From assembly GCF_000317205.1 (NCBI RefSeq), contig NZ_AJLK01000163.1, forward strand, positions 1 through 64,000: DNA of 64,000 nucleotides. Direction: 5' to 3'. The notes under the pieces are model-generated. The model was not told the DNA's origin. It saw nothing but the letters and a program-made list of their open reading frames with translations, and ran no database searches. Of this stretch, positions 1 through 8,355 are shown in pieces (the stretch's first letter is position 1; every line of letters starts with the position of its first letter). This DNA is from Fischerella muscicola PCC 7414. GTDB lineage: Bacteria > Cyanobacteriota > Cyanobacteriia > Cyanobacteriales > Nostocaceae. Both the position numbers and the translations under genes were made by a program.

Positions 1-171
1 AGAGGGGACCCCCGCCTTCCCCATCTCCCCATCTCCCCATTGCCCCTAATCCCCAACGCCAGGTGCTTTATGCCGGGAAACCCGTCCACCGCACTGGCTC
101 CTCCCTGTCGGTCGTGGGGTCCGGTGAGTTCCCCATCTCCCCATCTCCCCACCTCCCCACCCTCTAAGTTA
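1..171. repeat. C-rich spacer with 82-nt dispersed module
   Basis: This spacer downstream of the HpsJ-like gene is made of CCCCATCT-type runs around an 82-nt module (48-129). The module recurs in reverse orientation at 51593-51674 with a single mismatch. No gene is seen in it. Confidence 0.8.
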
Positions 172-1011
172 CTAGCGTGCTGTAGCTTTACGTACTGAAC
201 CACCTTGGGCAGCACCCATGCCTCTTAAACCTGTCCAGCCGATAATAATGTAGCCAATAGACAGCAATAGACTGCTCATACCAATTCGCATTCCAGATTT
301 CCAAGCTCTTTCTTTAGCTTGTTTTTCAGCTTCTTCCTTGCTTTGACGAATTTGGTTGCGTCGTTGATTTGCAACCTGCTGTGGATCGCTTTGCTGAGCT
401 ATAAACTTGTCAAGTTCTTGAGGATTTTGTTTAGCTTTTTTGAGTACCTCTTTCACAGGTGGTGGAACATTGGGACTCTCAAGTGCTTGTTTGTACTTCT
501 GCTCATCTTTGAGTATTTCGGTTAATTGAGCTTTAACTTGGACTTTCTGCTTTTCTAACTCAGTTTTGACTTGGTCATTGCTCAACTGAGCTTGTACCTG
601 TGATAGTTGATTGTCCAGTTGATTTTCTGCCTGATCTGCTTGTTTGTTGATTTGGTCTACCTGTTGCACACTAGCTTGGCGTACATTATTGAGGTGCAAG
701 GGAAAAATCAGCAAGAACATTAAGCCTAAGATACTAGATAGTACCAATGCAGGGAATCTCAGGTCTATACCAGACGGGCGGCCATCTTCCGTAATATCAG
801 CCCAGTATCCAGCAAACAGCATAGCTAATCCCACTAAGGGTACAATCCCTCGGTCAACCAACGCTGTTGCCAAATCAATTTGCCATATGCGATTTGTAGG
901 TTGGAAGGGAAACAACAGAATTACAAAATCCAGCAAAAAAGACAAAATTAAAATTATCCCAACCACCTTAAGTGTACGAGCAGCAGTGACAGCAGCAAAA
1001 TTATTATTCAT
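172..1011 (-). CDS. hpsJ: HpsJ-family membrane protein
   Basis: The protein has 279 residues. It shows three N-terminal membrane segments (about 13-35, 52-68 and 85-104), then a long Q/K/E-rich coiled coil (about 110-240), and one more membrane segment (about 245-265). This layout and the opening residues resemble HpsJ-family proteins, which accompany hormogonium polysaccharide loci. The exact role is unknown; a structural or regulatory part of the export machinery at the inner membrane is inferred. It is the last gene of the hps cluster, separated from the preceding transferase by a 387-nt repeat-filled spacer, so it may have its own promoter. The assignment rests on topology plus position; another coiled-coil membrane protein is possible. 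Confidence 0.7.
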   Translation of the reverse strand: MNNNFAAVTAARTLKVVGIILILSFLLDFVILLFPFQPTNRIWQIDLATALVDRGIVPLVGLAMLFAGYWADITEDGRPSGIDLRFPALVLSSILGLMFLLIFPLHLNNVRQASVQQVDQINKQADQAENQLDNQLSQVQAQLSNDQVKTELEKQKVQVKAQLTEILKDEQKYKQALESPNVPPPVKEVLKKAKQNPQELDKFIAQQSDPQQVANQRRNQIRQSKEEAEKQAKERAWKSGMRIGMSSLLLSIGYIIIGWTGLRGMGAAQGGSVRKATAR

Positions 1012-1398
1012 AATTCATCTCGAATCGATAAGAATGAGTGACTATTTTATGTCAAGTTACCTAAATATTGTTCCCCTATACTTGAGCAACTATTGAAAAC
1101 CTGGAGTATTTTTTAGCTTGGTAGTTATTTTTTCATGTCTTTGTCAATACACCAAGGTAACACTTACGATTGAGCCTGTCCTCAGATAAATTATAGTGAT
1201 CAATAATACAGAGAATTGGGTGATAACTAGGGAATTGGGGATCGGGGAACTTACCGGCCCCCACTCCCCTAAGGGGCAACGGGGATCGGGAAGACAAGGA
1301 GGACAAGGGAGATAGGGTGATGGGGAGATGGGGGAGTTGGCATTGGCAATAAGCAACAAATACCAAATAACCACCAACTACTAACCACTAACTGCTAA
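1012..1398. repeat. Spacer with C-rich mosaic repeat
   Basis: The spacer lies between the DUF2064 transferase and hpsJ. From about 1225 to 1395 it consists of G-rich/C-rich modules and a short CCACTAACTGCTAACTA-type run. Two overlapping minus-strand frames here (77 codons each) translate only the repeat and are not called. The 120 nt next to hpsJ could hold its promoter. Confidence 0.6.
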
Positions 1399-2076
1399 CT
1401 AACCAACAAAAATTTGTTCCCAAATAGACAAATCCTCTGGACGGTCAACATCAGCTAAACTTGGTAAATAAGCTACTGATAAATTAAGTTGATGGCAAAT
1501 AGCCACAGTTTGTTGCAAGACTTGGCAAGTTCCCCAGTCTATATCAACGAATAATTCTAAAAAAAGACGCTGCAAACCGATTAAATAATAACCACCATCT
1601 ATTGCTGGCCCCAGCACTATGTCGCACTGCTGGAGTTCTGCGAAAGCTTGAGTAAGAATTTGGGCATTGACACTGGGGCAATCAGTGCCGATTATAACTG
1701 CTTGTCGCGCACCTGCATCAAAAGCATCTAAAAGCGATCGCGTCATCCGCTTACCTAAATCTCCCTCACCTTGAGACTGGTAAATCAAATCAGTTCCAAG
1801 CCAATTTTGCATTAATTCCAAATCACCGCCACTAAAACGCACTTCAACCGAGATAGCGATCGCTTTTTGCAATTCTCGAACCTTAGATAGGGTATACTCA
1901 GTCATCTGGCGCTGAAGATTTGCAGCACCTCCAGCCCCCAAAGCAGGTATCAGTCGGGTTTTTGTCAAACCTGGCTCTGGATAGCGAGTAAAAATTATTA
2001 AGTGCTGCTTGGCAATTTTTGGTGATTTCACCACGCAATATATATTTGAATTCAACCAAGAATATCTTAATAGCAA
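1399..2076 (-). CDS. hpsI: DUF2064/TIGR04282-type glycosyltransferase of the hps locus
   Basis: The 225-residue product has the family motifs in order: PEPGLTKTRL near residue 32, GTDCPS near 128, and GPAIDGGYYLIG near 157. This family has a nucleotide-sugar transferase fold and commonly sits in cyanobacterial polysaccharide loci. It lies directly behind the pseudopilin gene hpsH and overlaps its stop by about 10 nt, so the two are probably cotranslated. The start is uncertain: GTG codons at 2034 or 2031 would remove the first 14-15 residues and the overlap. The symbol hpsI rests on position only. Substrate and linkage cannot be read from sequence. Confidence 0.75.
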   Translation of the reverse strand: MLLRYSWLNSNIYCVVKSPKIAKQHLIIFTRYPEPGLTKTRLIPALGAGGAANLQRQMTEYTLSKVRELQKAIAISVEVRFSGGDLELMQNWLGTDLIYQSQGEGDLGKRMTRSLLDAFDAGARQAVIIGTDCPSVNAQILTQAFAELQQCDIVLGPAIDGGYYLIGLQRLFLELFVDIDWGTCQVLQQTVAICHQLNLSVAYLPSLADVDRPEDLSIWEQIFVG

Positions 2077-2603
2077 TACTTACCATTTTCGTCTGCTCGA
2101 GTATGTTCTTTGGCTATTCGTATAGCTCCTAAAATTGTCGAAACGATAACGCAACGTTTTGCTTTCCCGCCATATTTACTAGATAATGTTATTCGTCCTA
2201 GTGGCGGCTTATTAACATTTCCTTCATAATCAAATTGAATTTGCCGAACACCATTTGCTTGTTGTAGTGTAGTCTCATTATCTAAGCGGATATTGGCATT
2301 GAGGTTATTCCATGTTGCATTAGCTGCATTGACACTAGCACGGTGAATTGCCCACTGAACAATACTATTTTGCTCTTGAAAGCTGACTTGCCAAGTCAAT
2401 TTTTCTCTTTTCGCTTCCCGTTGGGCTTGGCGCATAGCGTCGTAAACTTCTGCTTGAGCTGCATTTAAGCGTTGAATATCTACAAAAGCTAGCCAGCTTG
2501 GTAATGCGATCGCACCCAATATACCAATTACAATAACAATAATTAAATTTTCCAATAGTGTGAAGCCACTACTAGAATGATTTTTAAAAAATTTATTGTG
2601 CAT
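2067..2603 (-). CDS. hpsH: Hormogonium polysaccharide secretion pseudopilin HpsH
   Basis: The 178-residue protein has a short basic leader ending in Gly13, then a prepilin peptidase site and hydrophobic helix starting FTLLENLIIV. Glu is at +5 of the mature protein, as in type IV pilins and type II pseudopilins. It is therefore expected to be cleaved and N-methylated by PilD and assembled into a periplasmic pseudopilus. The first ~60 mature residues resemble the HpsD paralogue encoded at 5.8-6.5 kb; both have PSWLAF after the helix and a QREAK segment. It lies behind the glycosyltransferases rather than with the other three pseudopilins. Confidence 0.85.
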   Translation of the reverse strand: MHNKFFKNHSSSGFTLLENLIIVIVIGILGAIALPSWLAFVDIQRLNAAQAEVYDAMRQAQREAKREKLTWQVSFQEQNSIVQWAIHRASVNAANATWNNLNANIRLDNETTLQQANGVRQIQFDYEGNVNKPPLGRITLSSKYGGKAKRCVIVSTILGAIRIAKEHTRADENGKYCY

Positions 2604-2688
2604 TAATTTAGACAGAGAAAAACACTAGTATTATATATTTTTATTTTCTAGTATTTTTTAGATCTTCCGGAATACACATTTTTTATTT

Positions 2689-3657
2689 CTATAGTTTTGT
2701 CTTTATATGTGTTAATAAAGCTGTGGATACACTAGAAGGGAAAATAATAATTAAAGCTATCTTAAATAAAAGTTTTAATTTTAAATTAGTATGATGAAAT
2801 CTTGAAGAGTCATTAAAGATATATTTCCATAAAAATCTAGCTGCTGCTAAACCTTTTTTTCTATTGAAAGGTTGTTGCAGAGCTTTACACGTAAGATATT
2901 TATAAAGATTTGTCAGACTCTTTTTTCTCAGATGATTTAGGTCTTGTGTATTTGTACTGCAAGCTTTATCAAGTAATTGTAAACTTGCTTTTTCTTGTCT
3001 GGCAAGATTTGTAGATAAGGAATTAGCACTAATTCTGTATAAGATTTGTACACGTGGCACAGCTATAAAATTAAAGTTTTGCGCTAATCTGAGCCACATA
3101 TCCCAATCCTGAGCAGCAGTTAAACTTTCATCAAATCCACCTAATTCAACTAATGCTTCTCTACGAATTAATGGATTAGAGCCATTTTCCAAAAAATTAC
3201 TTACTAATAGCTGTTCATAAACATTTCCATTAGCAGTAATATGTGTACCTGAAAGTAAAAATTTTCCTTGTTCATCTATATAATCAGTCCAACTATAAGC
3301 CACTGCGACTTGAGGATTTGCTTTCAAGGCATTCAACTGACTTTCCAGCTTATCAGGCGTCCAAAGATCATCTGCATCCAAAAAACTTACAAATTCTCCA
3401 ATCGCCTGCTTAAGCCCACGATTACGGCTAACGTTTCCACCAGCATTATCAAAGGAAAATACTTTAATTCTAGAGTCTTGAAAATGTGAAATAACTTCTA
3501 ATGTTGAGTCAGTAGAACCATCGTTAATAATAATTAATTCAAAATCAGAAAAATTTTGTTGTAAAACAGATTCTATCGTATGCCTAATTGTTTTTTCACT
3601 ATTGTAAGTTGGTATGATAACAGAAATTACTGGGTAAACATAACTTTGTTGATTCAT
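2689..3657 (-). CDS. hpsG: Family 2 glycosyltransferase HpsG
   Basis: This 322-residue GT-A enzyme opens with VISVIIPTYNSEKTI (about 10-24). It carries the NDGSTD motif near residue 46 and a DADD metal/nucleotide-sugar motif near residue 93. It probably adds a sugar to a lipid-linked precursor of the hormogonium polysaccharide in the cytoplasm. Only 9 nt separate it from the preceding hpsF, so the two are certainly in one operon. The C-terminal ~100 residues are basic and hydrophobic and may associate with the membrane. The sugar donor is unknown. Confidence 0.85.
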   Translation of the reverse strand: MNQQSYVYPVISVIIPTYNSEKTIRHTIESVLQQNFSDFELIIINDGSTDSTLEVISHFQDSRIKVFSFDNAGGNVSRNRGLKQAIGEFVSFLDADDLWTPDKLESQLNALKANPQVAVAYSWTDYIDEQGKFLLSGTHITANGNVYEQLLVSNFLENGSNPLIRREALVELGGFDESLTAAQDWDMWLRLAQNFNFIAVPRVQILYRISANSLSTNLARQEKASLQLLDKACSTNTQDLNHLRKKSLTNLYKYLTCKALQQPFNRKKGLAAARFLWKYIFNDSSRFHHTNLKLKLLFKIALIIIFPSSVSTALLTHIKTKL

Positions 3658-3666
3658 TTTATATCT

Positions 3667-4647
3667 TTATTTTTTGTATATTTTGTCAAAGGAGCATTTT
3701 AAATAATAAAAGGGACTTATCATACTAGCCAAGTAAAACTGTATTTCAAAAATAGCTATTAGATCACTTTTAAATTTTTCTCTATATATAAATATATGGT
3801 GTAATATTCTACGCAAATTACCTAAAATACTTTTAATAAAGACTATTGGAATTTGCCAATTTTTACTATTTATTAAACGTAACTGAAAAATACATAATCC
3901 ACAACCAAAAGCCAGATTTAATAAGTAATCTCTTTCGAGTCGCCAATATGGTATTTGATGAACAACATGCATTGCAGGGTTATACCAAATTTGCCAGCCT
4001 GCTTTATGTATGTACAAAAGTACTTCTGTGTCATCACCGCTAACCATTAACTTCCCTAGTCTTCCTTGAAAAATAAACCGTTTAGGGACACTCTCACACC
4101 AAGCTTGTTTACGAACCACAAGTGCAGCACCGGGAGGAAGTCTTAAAGTTGTTGCATCAAATAAATATGTTTCTTCTCCATGTTCTCTAATAGCTAGAAA
4201 AGCCTGGATTCTTTTAAAATTTGCTGGTGGATTTACTTCAAAATCACCGTGAATTTGACCACTCCAAGCGCCTGCACGAGGATTCTTTTGACCAAAACTA
4301 TAAGACTGTAAAACCCAATCATTTGCAGGTAGATTATCATCATCTAAAAAACCAATAAAATCTCCTTTAGCTTCAGTTACAGCCCTCTGTCGTGCAAAAG
4401 CTATTCCCTGTTGTTTTTCTAAAAAATACTTTATGGTAAGCTTTTCTTTGTAATTTTTTTGATAATGACTGATAACCTCGGCTGTTTGATCAGAACTATT
4501 GTTATCTACAATAATAATTTCCCAGTTGAGGCATTCTACTCCTGTCTGGTTTAGGAGATGCTCTAAAACATTGGGTAAACGTTTCTCACCATTAAGTGTA
4601 GGAATAGCTACGGTAAAATCTACTTTATTAGTTAATAATGCATTCAT
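3667..4647 (-). CDS. hpsF: Family 2 glycosyltransferase HpsF
   Basis: The 326-residue protein has the GT2 start FTVAIPTLNGEKRLP, the VDNNSSDQT motif near residue 50, and a DDDN motif near residue 98. It is a close paralogue of the neighbouring HpsE: both share the same N-terminal layout, an AVTEAKG segment, and a basic C-terminal tail with an EIQF/EMQL-type helix. The pair probably arose by tandem duplication. It is 15 nt behind hpsE and 9 nt before hpsG. Expected role: sugar transfer in polysaccharide assembly. Confidence 0.85.
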   Translation of the reverse strand: MNALLTNKVDFTVAIPTLNGEKRLPNVLEHLLNQTGVECLNWEIIIVDNNSSDQTAEVISHYQKNYKEKLTIKYFLEKQQGIAFARQRAVTEAKGDFIGFLDDDNLPANDWVLQSYSFGQKNPRAGAWSGQIHGDFEVNPPANFKRIQAFLAIREHGEETYLFDATTLRLPPGAALVVRKQAWCESVPKRFIFQGRLGKLMVSGDDTEVLLYIHKAGWQIWYNPAMHVVHQIPYWRLERDYLLNLAFGCGLCIFQLRLINSKNWQIPIVFIKSILGNLRRILHHIFIYREKFKSDLIAIFEIQFYLASMISPFYYLKCSFDKIYKK

Positions 4648-4662
4648 ATAAATTTATGTTTT

Positions 4663-5628
4663 TTATTTCTTTGCTTTTAAATAGCCATTTTTATATAGAT
4701 AAAGTGGGCTAAGCAAACTGCTTAAAAGTAATTGCATTTCACAGGCGGCAACTAAATCACTTTGTAATTTATTTCTATGTAGAAGTAGGTGTAAGAAAAT
4801 TTTACGCAAGTCATTGATAATGTAAGCAAAAAAAACAATTGGTTTATACCAAGGTTTGACATTCAACATTCTTGTCACATAACGACTAAGTCCAATTCCT
4901 CGAAAAAATGGTATTAAATAGTCTTTTTGTAATCGGTTACTTGTTATTTTGTGATAAATTTCCATCTCTGGGTTATACCAAATTTCCCATCCTTTTTTTT
5001 GGATATATAACAACATTTCTAAATCTTCACTGGTAAGCATATTGTCAGTAATTCTACCAGTTAAAATAGGTTTATTTGGTACACTCTCTAACCAAGCTTG
5101 TCGGCGGATAACAAGTCCAGCAGAAGGAGGTAGTAATTTTTTCTTTGGTTCATACAGTAGCGGTAAATTTCCTCGCTCTGTAATTGCTAGAAATGGGGCT
5201 ATTCTTTGAAAGTTTTCAGGTGGTTTTACTTCCCAGTCAGGATGAATTTGACTGCCATAAGCTCCTACTTTAGGATATTTTTGACCAAAACTATAAGCTG
5301 CGGCTACCCAGCTAGATAATGGATAATTGTCATCATCTAAAAACCCTATTAACGTACCTTTTGCTTCTGTAACTGCTTTTTTACGTGCGTAAGCTGCTCC
5401 CTGTTGAGGTTCAAAACAGTACTTTAAAGGATAAGGACATTGCCAATTTTTTTGATAGTTTTGAACAAGTTTAGCTGTATCATCAGTGCTGTTATTATCT
5501 ACAACAATAATTTCCCAATAAAAATGTTCAGTATAAAGTTGATTTCTAAGTCGTTCTAAGAGTTCAGGTAAACGACTAGCACCGTTGTAAGTTGGGATAG
5601 CTACAGTGAAGTCTATACTCTTATTCAT
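4663..5628 (-). CDS. hpsE: Family 2 glycosyltransferase HpsE
   Basis: The 321-residue GT2 enzyme starts with FTVAIPTYNGASRLPELL and has VDNNSTDDT near residue 50 and FLDDDNYP near residue 97. Like HpsF it ends in a long basic helical tail ending LSPLYLYKNGYLKAKK. It is the first of three glycosyltransferases in the operon. A 205-nt A/T-rich gap separates it from hpsD, so an internal promoter is possible but no clear element is visible. Named by recognition of the HpsE family and by gene order. Confidence 0.87.
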   Translation of the reverse strand: MNKSIDFTVAIPTYNGASRLPELLERLRNQLYTEHFYWEIIVVDNNSTDDTAKLVQNYQKNWQCPYPLKYCFEPQQGAAYARKKAVTEAKGTLIGFLDDDNYPLSSWVAAAYSFGQKYPKVGAYGSQIHPDWEVKPPENFQRIAPFLAITERGNLPLLYEPKKKLLPPSAGLVIRRQAWLESVPNKPILTGRITDNMLTSEDLEMLLYIQKKGWEIWYNPEMEIYHKITSNRLQKDYLIPFFRGIGLSRYVTRMLNVKPWYKPIVFFAYIINDLRKIFLHLLLHRNKLQSDLVAACEMQLLLSSLLSPLYLYKNGYLKAKK

Positions 5629-5833
5629 AACGGTAAATTTATATTTAGTGAGGTAATTTTGTTACTTTAAACCACTGATATTGTAAATTTAACAGGGCAT
5701 ACTATATGGCTAATCATTGACTAGTAGCAAAAAATTTGCCATTCATGTTTCAATTTTGCTATTAATGAGCAGTTTTATGTTCAGTCTTTTTATGTAATTA
5801 AATATAAAATTTTGTACACATATAATTTCAAAT

Positions 5834-6526
5834 TTAATTACAATTACCATCTTTCTCAGTAAGCATTGTTCCTAACAGAGTTTTCACAATGACACATCTC
5901 TTGACATTACTAGCAGCTACAACAACTTTCAAACCTGGTGTTTCTGTCGAACCTGTTGGTGGTGTTCCTAAGTTTGCATTTGCTAGAGTACCCATATAGT
6001 CAAAGGTTATTGTTTGTGGTGTGTTTAAATAGTTGGGATTTGAGTTAACAGAAGTACCAACAGTATTTTTACTAGTTAAATTTGTCAATAGTATGATTTG
6101 CTGAGATTGTATTCCTAAATCTCCACCTAATGGTTGCCAACGGTTATTAGCTACAGAAGAAGCAGTTTCAGAATCAGGATGAATAACAATTTTAGGAATC
6201 TGGTTCTCAACTTTAAAGCTGACACTGTAGCTAAGTTTTTTCTTTTTCGCTTCTCGCTGTGCTTCCTGTAATGCGGTTAACACAGCATCATTAGCCTTGT
6301 TTACACGCTGTCGGTTAATAAAAGCAAGCCAGCTAGGAACTGCGATCGCTGCTAATATTCCTACCATCATAATCACCGCAATTAATTCCACGAGGCTAAA
6401 GCCAGCATCTTGATGGGTGGGATTAGATGCGTAGCGGAGTCTCTTTACTAAACTTCGGTGCTTTGATGTTTCTAAGATATATTTGTTATTCACTTTTTTT
6501 ATCATCAATAAAGCTGCACTGTGCAT
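5834..6526 (-). CDS. hpsD: Hormogonium polysaccharide secretion pseudopilin HpsD
   Basis: The 230-residue protein has a prepilin-type helix FSLVELIAVIMMVGILAA after a Gly at about residue 42, with Glu at mature +5. The leader is unusually long if the first ATG is used; a second ATG at 6505 shortens it by seven residues. After the helix come PSWLAF and a charged QREAKKKK segment shared with HpsH. Two C-terminal cysteines could form a disulfide. It lies 39 nt behind hpsC. Expected to be a component of the pseudopilus that drives polysaccharide export. Confidence 0.87.
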   Translation of the reverse strand: MHSAALLMIKKVNNKYILETSKHRSLVKRLRYASNPTHQDAGFSLVELIAVIMMVGILAAIAVPSWLAFINRQRVNKANDAVLTALQEAQREAKKKKLSYSVSFKVENQIPKIVIHPDSETASSVANNRWQPLGGDLGIQSQQIILLTNLTSKNTVGTSVNSNPNYLNTPQTITFDYMGTLANANLGTPPTGSTETPGLKVVVAASNVKRCVIVKTLLGTMLTEKDGNCN

Positions 6527-6565
6527 ATTATCTGTATGAATAATTAGCTAGAGGAGTAAAAAAGA

Positions 6566-7597
6566 TTATTTAGTAAATAAAAATCCGCGTCCTTGAGCCC
6601 GAATACTCGCAGTTGGAAAATAATTTTTTCGGCTATCGTTGTAGGCTAAATTATTGTTTTGTATACGAGCAAGTGCATTACCTCTTAAGTAAACTTGTGC
6701 TAATACTTGCTCGGCATCAACACAAGCAAAAAATCCACCGCTTAGACTTCCTACAAGTTTTGGGCTAGCGTTTGTACCAGGACAAACACCAGCAGTATTG
6801 GTGGTAATACTAGGGCCAGTAGTGCTAATGAAATCAACTAAAGTAACTACAGGAGTATCACTCCCGTAATTTTCAGATGCACCTAATGAAGTCTGCCATT
6901 GGTTCATTCTTTCCTTGAGGGTAGCACCGCTAACATTGTCTGAAAGTGGCGGTGGATTAAACCCAGTGTCAGGGTCATTTCCCTTGTCATTAGCATAGAG
7001 GGCGTTTACTTTACCCCGAATTTGAAATCTTCCAATTCGTGCTTCTTTCGACCAAGTAGAGTTGGAATTATTTGGATTAGTGATTAAGTAATATGCCACT
7101 AATGAATAAGCATAGCCATCATCTGTTTGAGCCTCACTAGTTTGAGTCTCAGAGGTAATCCCAACACTATTAGCTATAAACTCCCGCTTCCAAAAGACAA
7201 GTATTGGTGTGCAAACACTCGGATTGCTAGCGCTGGTAGAACTACAATTAGGTGCAGACTTGACAGGTGGTATTTGATCTCTGATACCCCAAAGGGTCTT
7301 ATTTGTATTACTTTGGTCTCTAGTCACCCCATCAGCATCATAAATGTAGACTGCCTGTTGCAAGTCCCGTGCTATATAATCAAGTGCAGCTTGAATTTCT
7401 TGCTCAGAATTCGTCTTTGCTTGTTCTTTGCGATCGCTATCCATTATGTTAATCATAAATGCCATTAAAGGTGTTATGACTAACACAGCTAGCACCATAG
7501 CTACCAGCAGTTCTATGAGCGTAAAGCCGTTTGTTTGATTGTTTATTCCAGAGCTTTTTAATTGAAGACTCAAAATAAATTTTAATAATCTCATCAT
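6566..7597 (-). CDS. hpsC: Hormogonium polysaccharide secretion pseudopilin HpsC
   Basis: The 343-residue protein has a 24-residue leader ending in Gly, then FTLIELLVAMVLAVLVITPL with Glu at +5. Its size and the post-helix segment ALDYIARDLQQA resemble minor pseudopilins of the GspJ/PilW type, which sit at the tip of the pseudopilus. It starts 43 nt behind hpsB. The remainder is a large polar periplasmic domain with no recognised enzyme motif. It is a probable partner of HpsB and HpsD. Confidence 0.87.
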   Translation of the reverse strand: MMRLLKFILSLQLKSSGINNQTNGFTLIELLVAMVLAVLVITPLMAFMINIMDSDRKEQAKTNSEQEIQAALDYIARDLQQAVYIYDADGVTRDQSNTNKTLWGIRDQIPPVKSAPNCSSTSASNPSVCTPILVFWKREFIANSVGITSETQTSEAQTDDGYAYSLVAYYLITNPNNSNSTWSKEARIGRFQIRGKVNALYANDKGNDPDTGFNPPPLSDNVSGATLKERMNQWQTSLGASENYGSDTPVVTLVDFISTTGPSITTNTAGVCPGTNASPKLVGSLSGGFFACVDAEQVLAQVYLRGNALARIQNNNLAYNDSRKNYFPTASIRAQGRGFLFTK

Positions 7598-7640
7598 GCT
7601 GCTGTTTTACTTTTGTTAATAGATACTTAACAATCAACAT

Positions 7641-8327
7641 TCAATTGCAACCACCAGGAAAACGGGCGCAAAGGTCACTGTATTTAGGGACAATATCACT
7701 GATATCTGCTGTCATTTCCACTAAAGGTGCTGTACGTTGACCAGCTCCTCCTGTGAAAGGATTTTGTGCAGTCTTGGTTGTGGAAGTATTCTTTAGTAGA
7801 GTTGTGTTTCCTTTAAAAGCGTCGGCTCTATACACTCTCACTCCTAAAGCGTATCCTGTGGTGGCATTGTTATTATTAGGGCGAAAAGCCTGCACAACCA
7901 TATCTGTAATACTTGTACTTTCGCAGCTACCAGTACTATCAAAATCTACGCAATACAAATTGGTTGGTGGTGTGGTTGAGGTCGATGTAGTTGTGCAGTA
8001 AGAGTTTGCCGTACAGTTAAAGCTAGACCCAGTTGTGGGGGCATCAAATGCTGATAGGGTGGTAGTAGTGGCTGATCCTGCTGGAGCTGAAATTCGCTGA
8101 GTCCTCACCCCATCAATGTATGATCTAGCAGCTTGGGTTGCCAATTCCACCCTTCGCGATTGTACGCGAGTTGCCACAGATAGAGAAAGCACGGGAGCGA
8201 TCGCTGCTAGCAAGATACCAACCACAATTATTGCCACTAAAGATTCAACAATTGTGAAACCCTCTTGATTAGGGTACGAGTCATCAGCCTGTAATCTTCG
8301 TATACTAGCTTTTTTGCCAAATATCAT
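7641..8327 (-). CDS. hpsB: Hormogonium polysaccharide secretion pseudopilin HpsB
   Basis: The product has 228 residues from the ATG at 8327; an upstream TTG at 8339 would add four. The prepilin site is EG before FTIVESLVAIIVVGILLAA, with Glu at +5. The segment after the helix (RRVELATQAARSYIDGVR) resembles GspI/PilV-type minor pseudopilins. A central Ser/Thr-rich stretch with four cysteines follows. The gene begins about 28 nt behind hpsA and is surely cotranscribed with it. Confidence 0.87.
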   Translation of the reverse strand: MIFGKKASIRRLQADDSYPNQEGFTIVESLVAIIVVGILLAAIAPVLSLSVATRVQSRRVELATQAARSYIDGVRTQRISAPAGSATTTTLSAFDAPTTGSSFNCTANSYCTTTSTSTTPPTNLYCVDFDSTGSCESTSITDMVVQAFRPNNNNATTGYALGVRVYRADAFKGNTTLLKNTSTTKTAQNPFTGGAGQRTAPLVEMTADISDIVPKYSDLCARFPGGCN

Positions 8328-8355
8328 GACAATTACCAATATTTAAAGCAATTTT

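Noticed and set aside
1133-1377. Two overlapping 77-codon minus-strand frames
   Set aside because: They translate C-rich spacer repeats (LPHLPITLSPL type).
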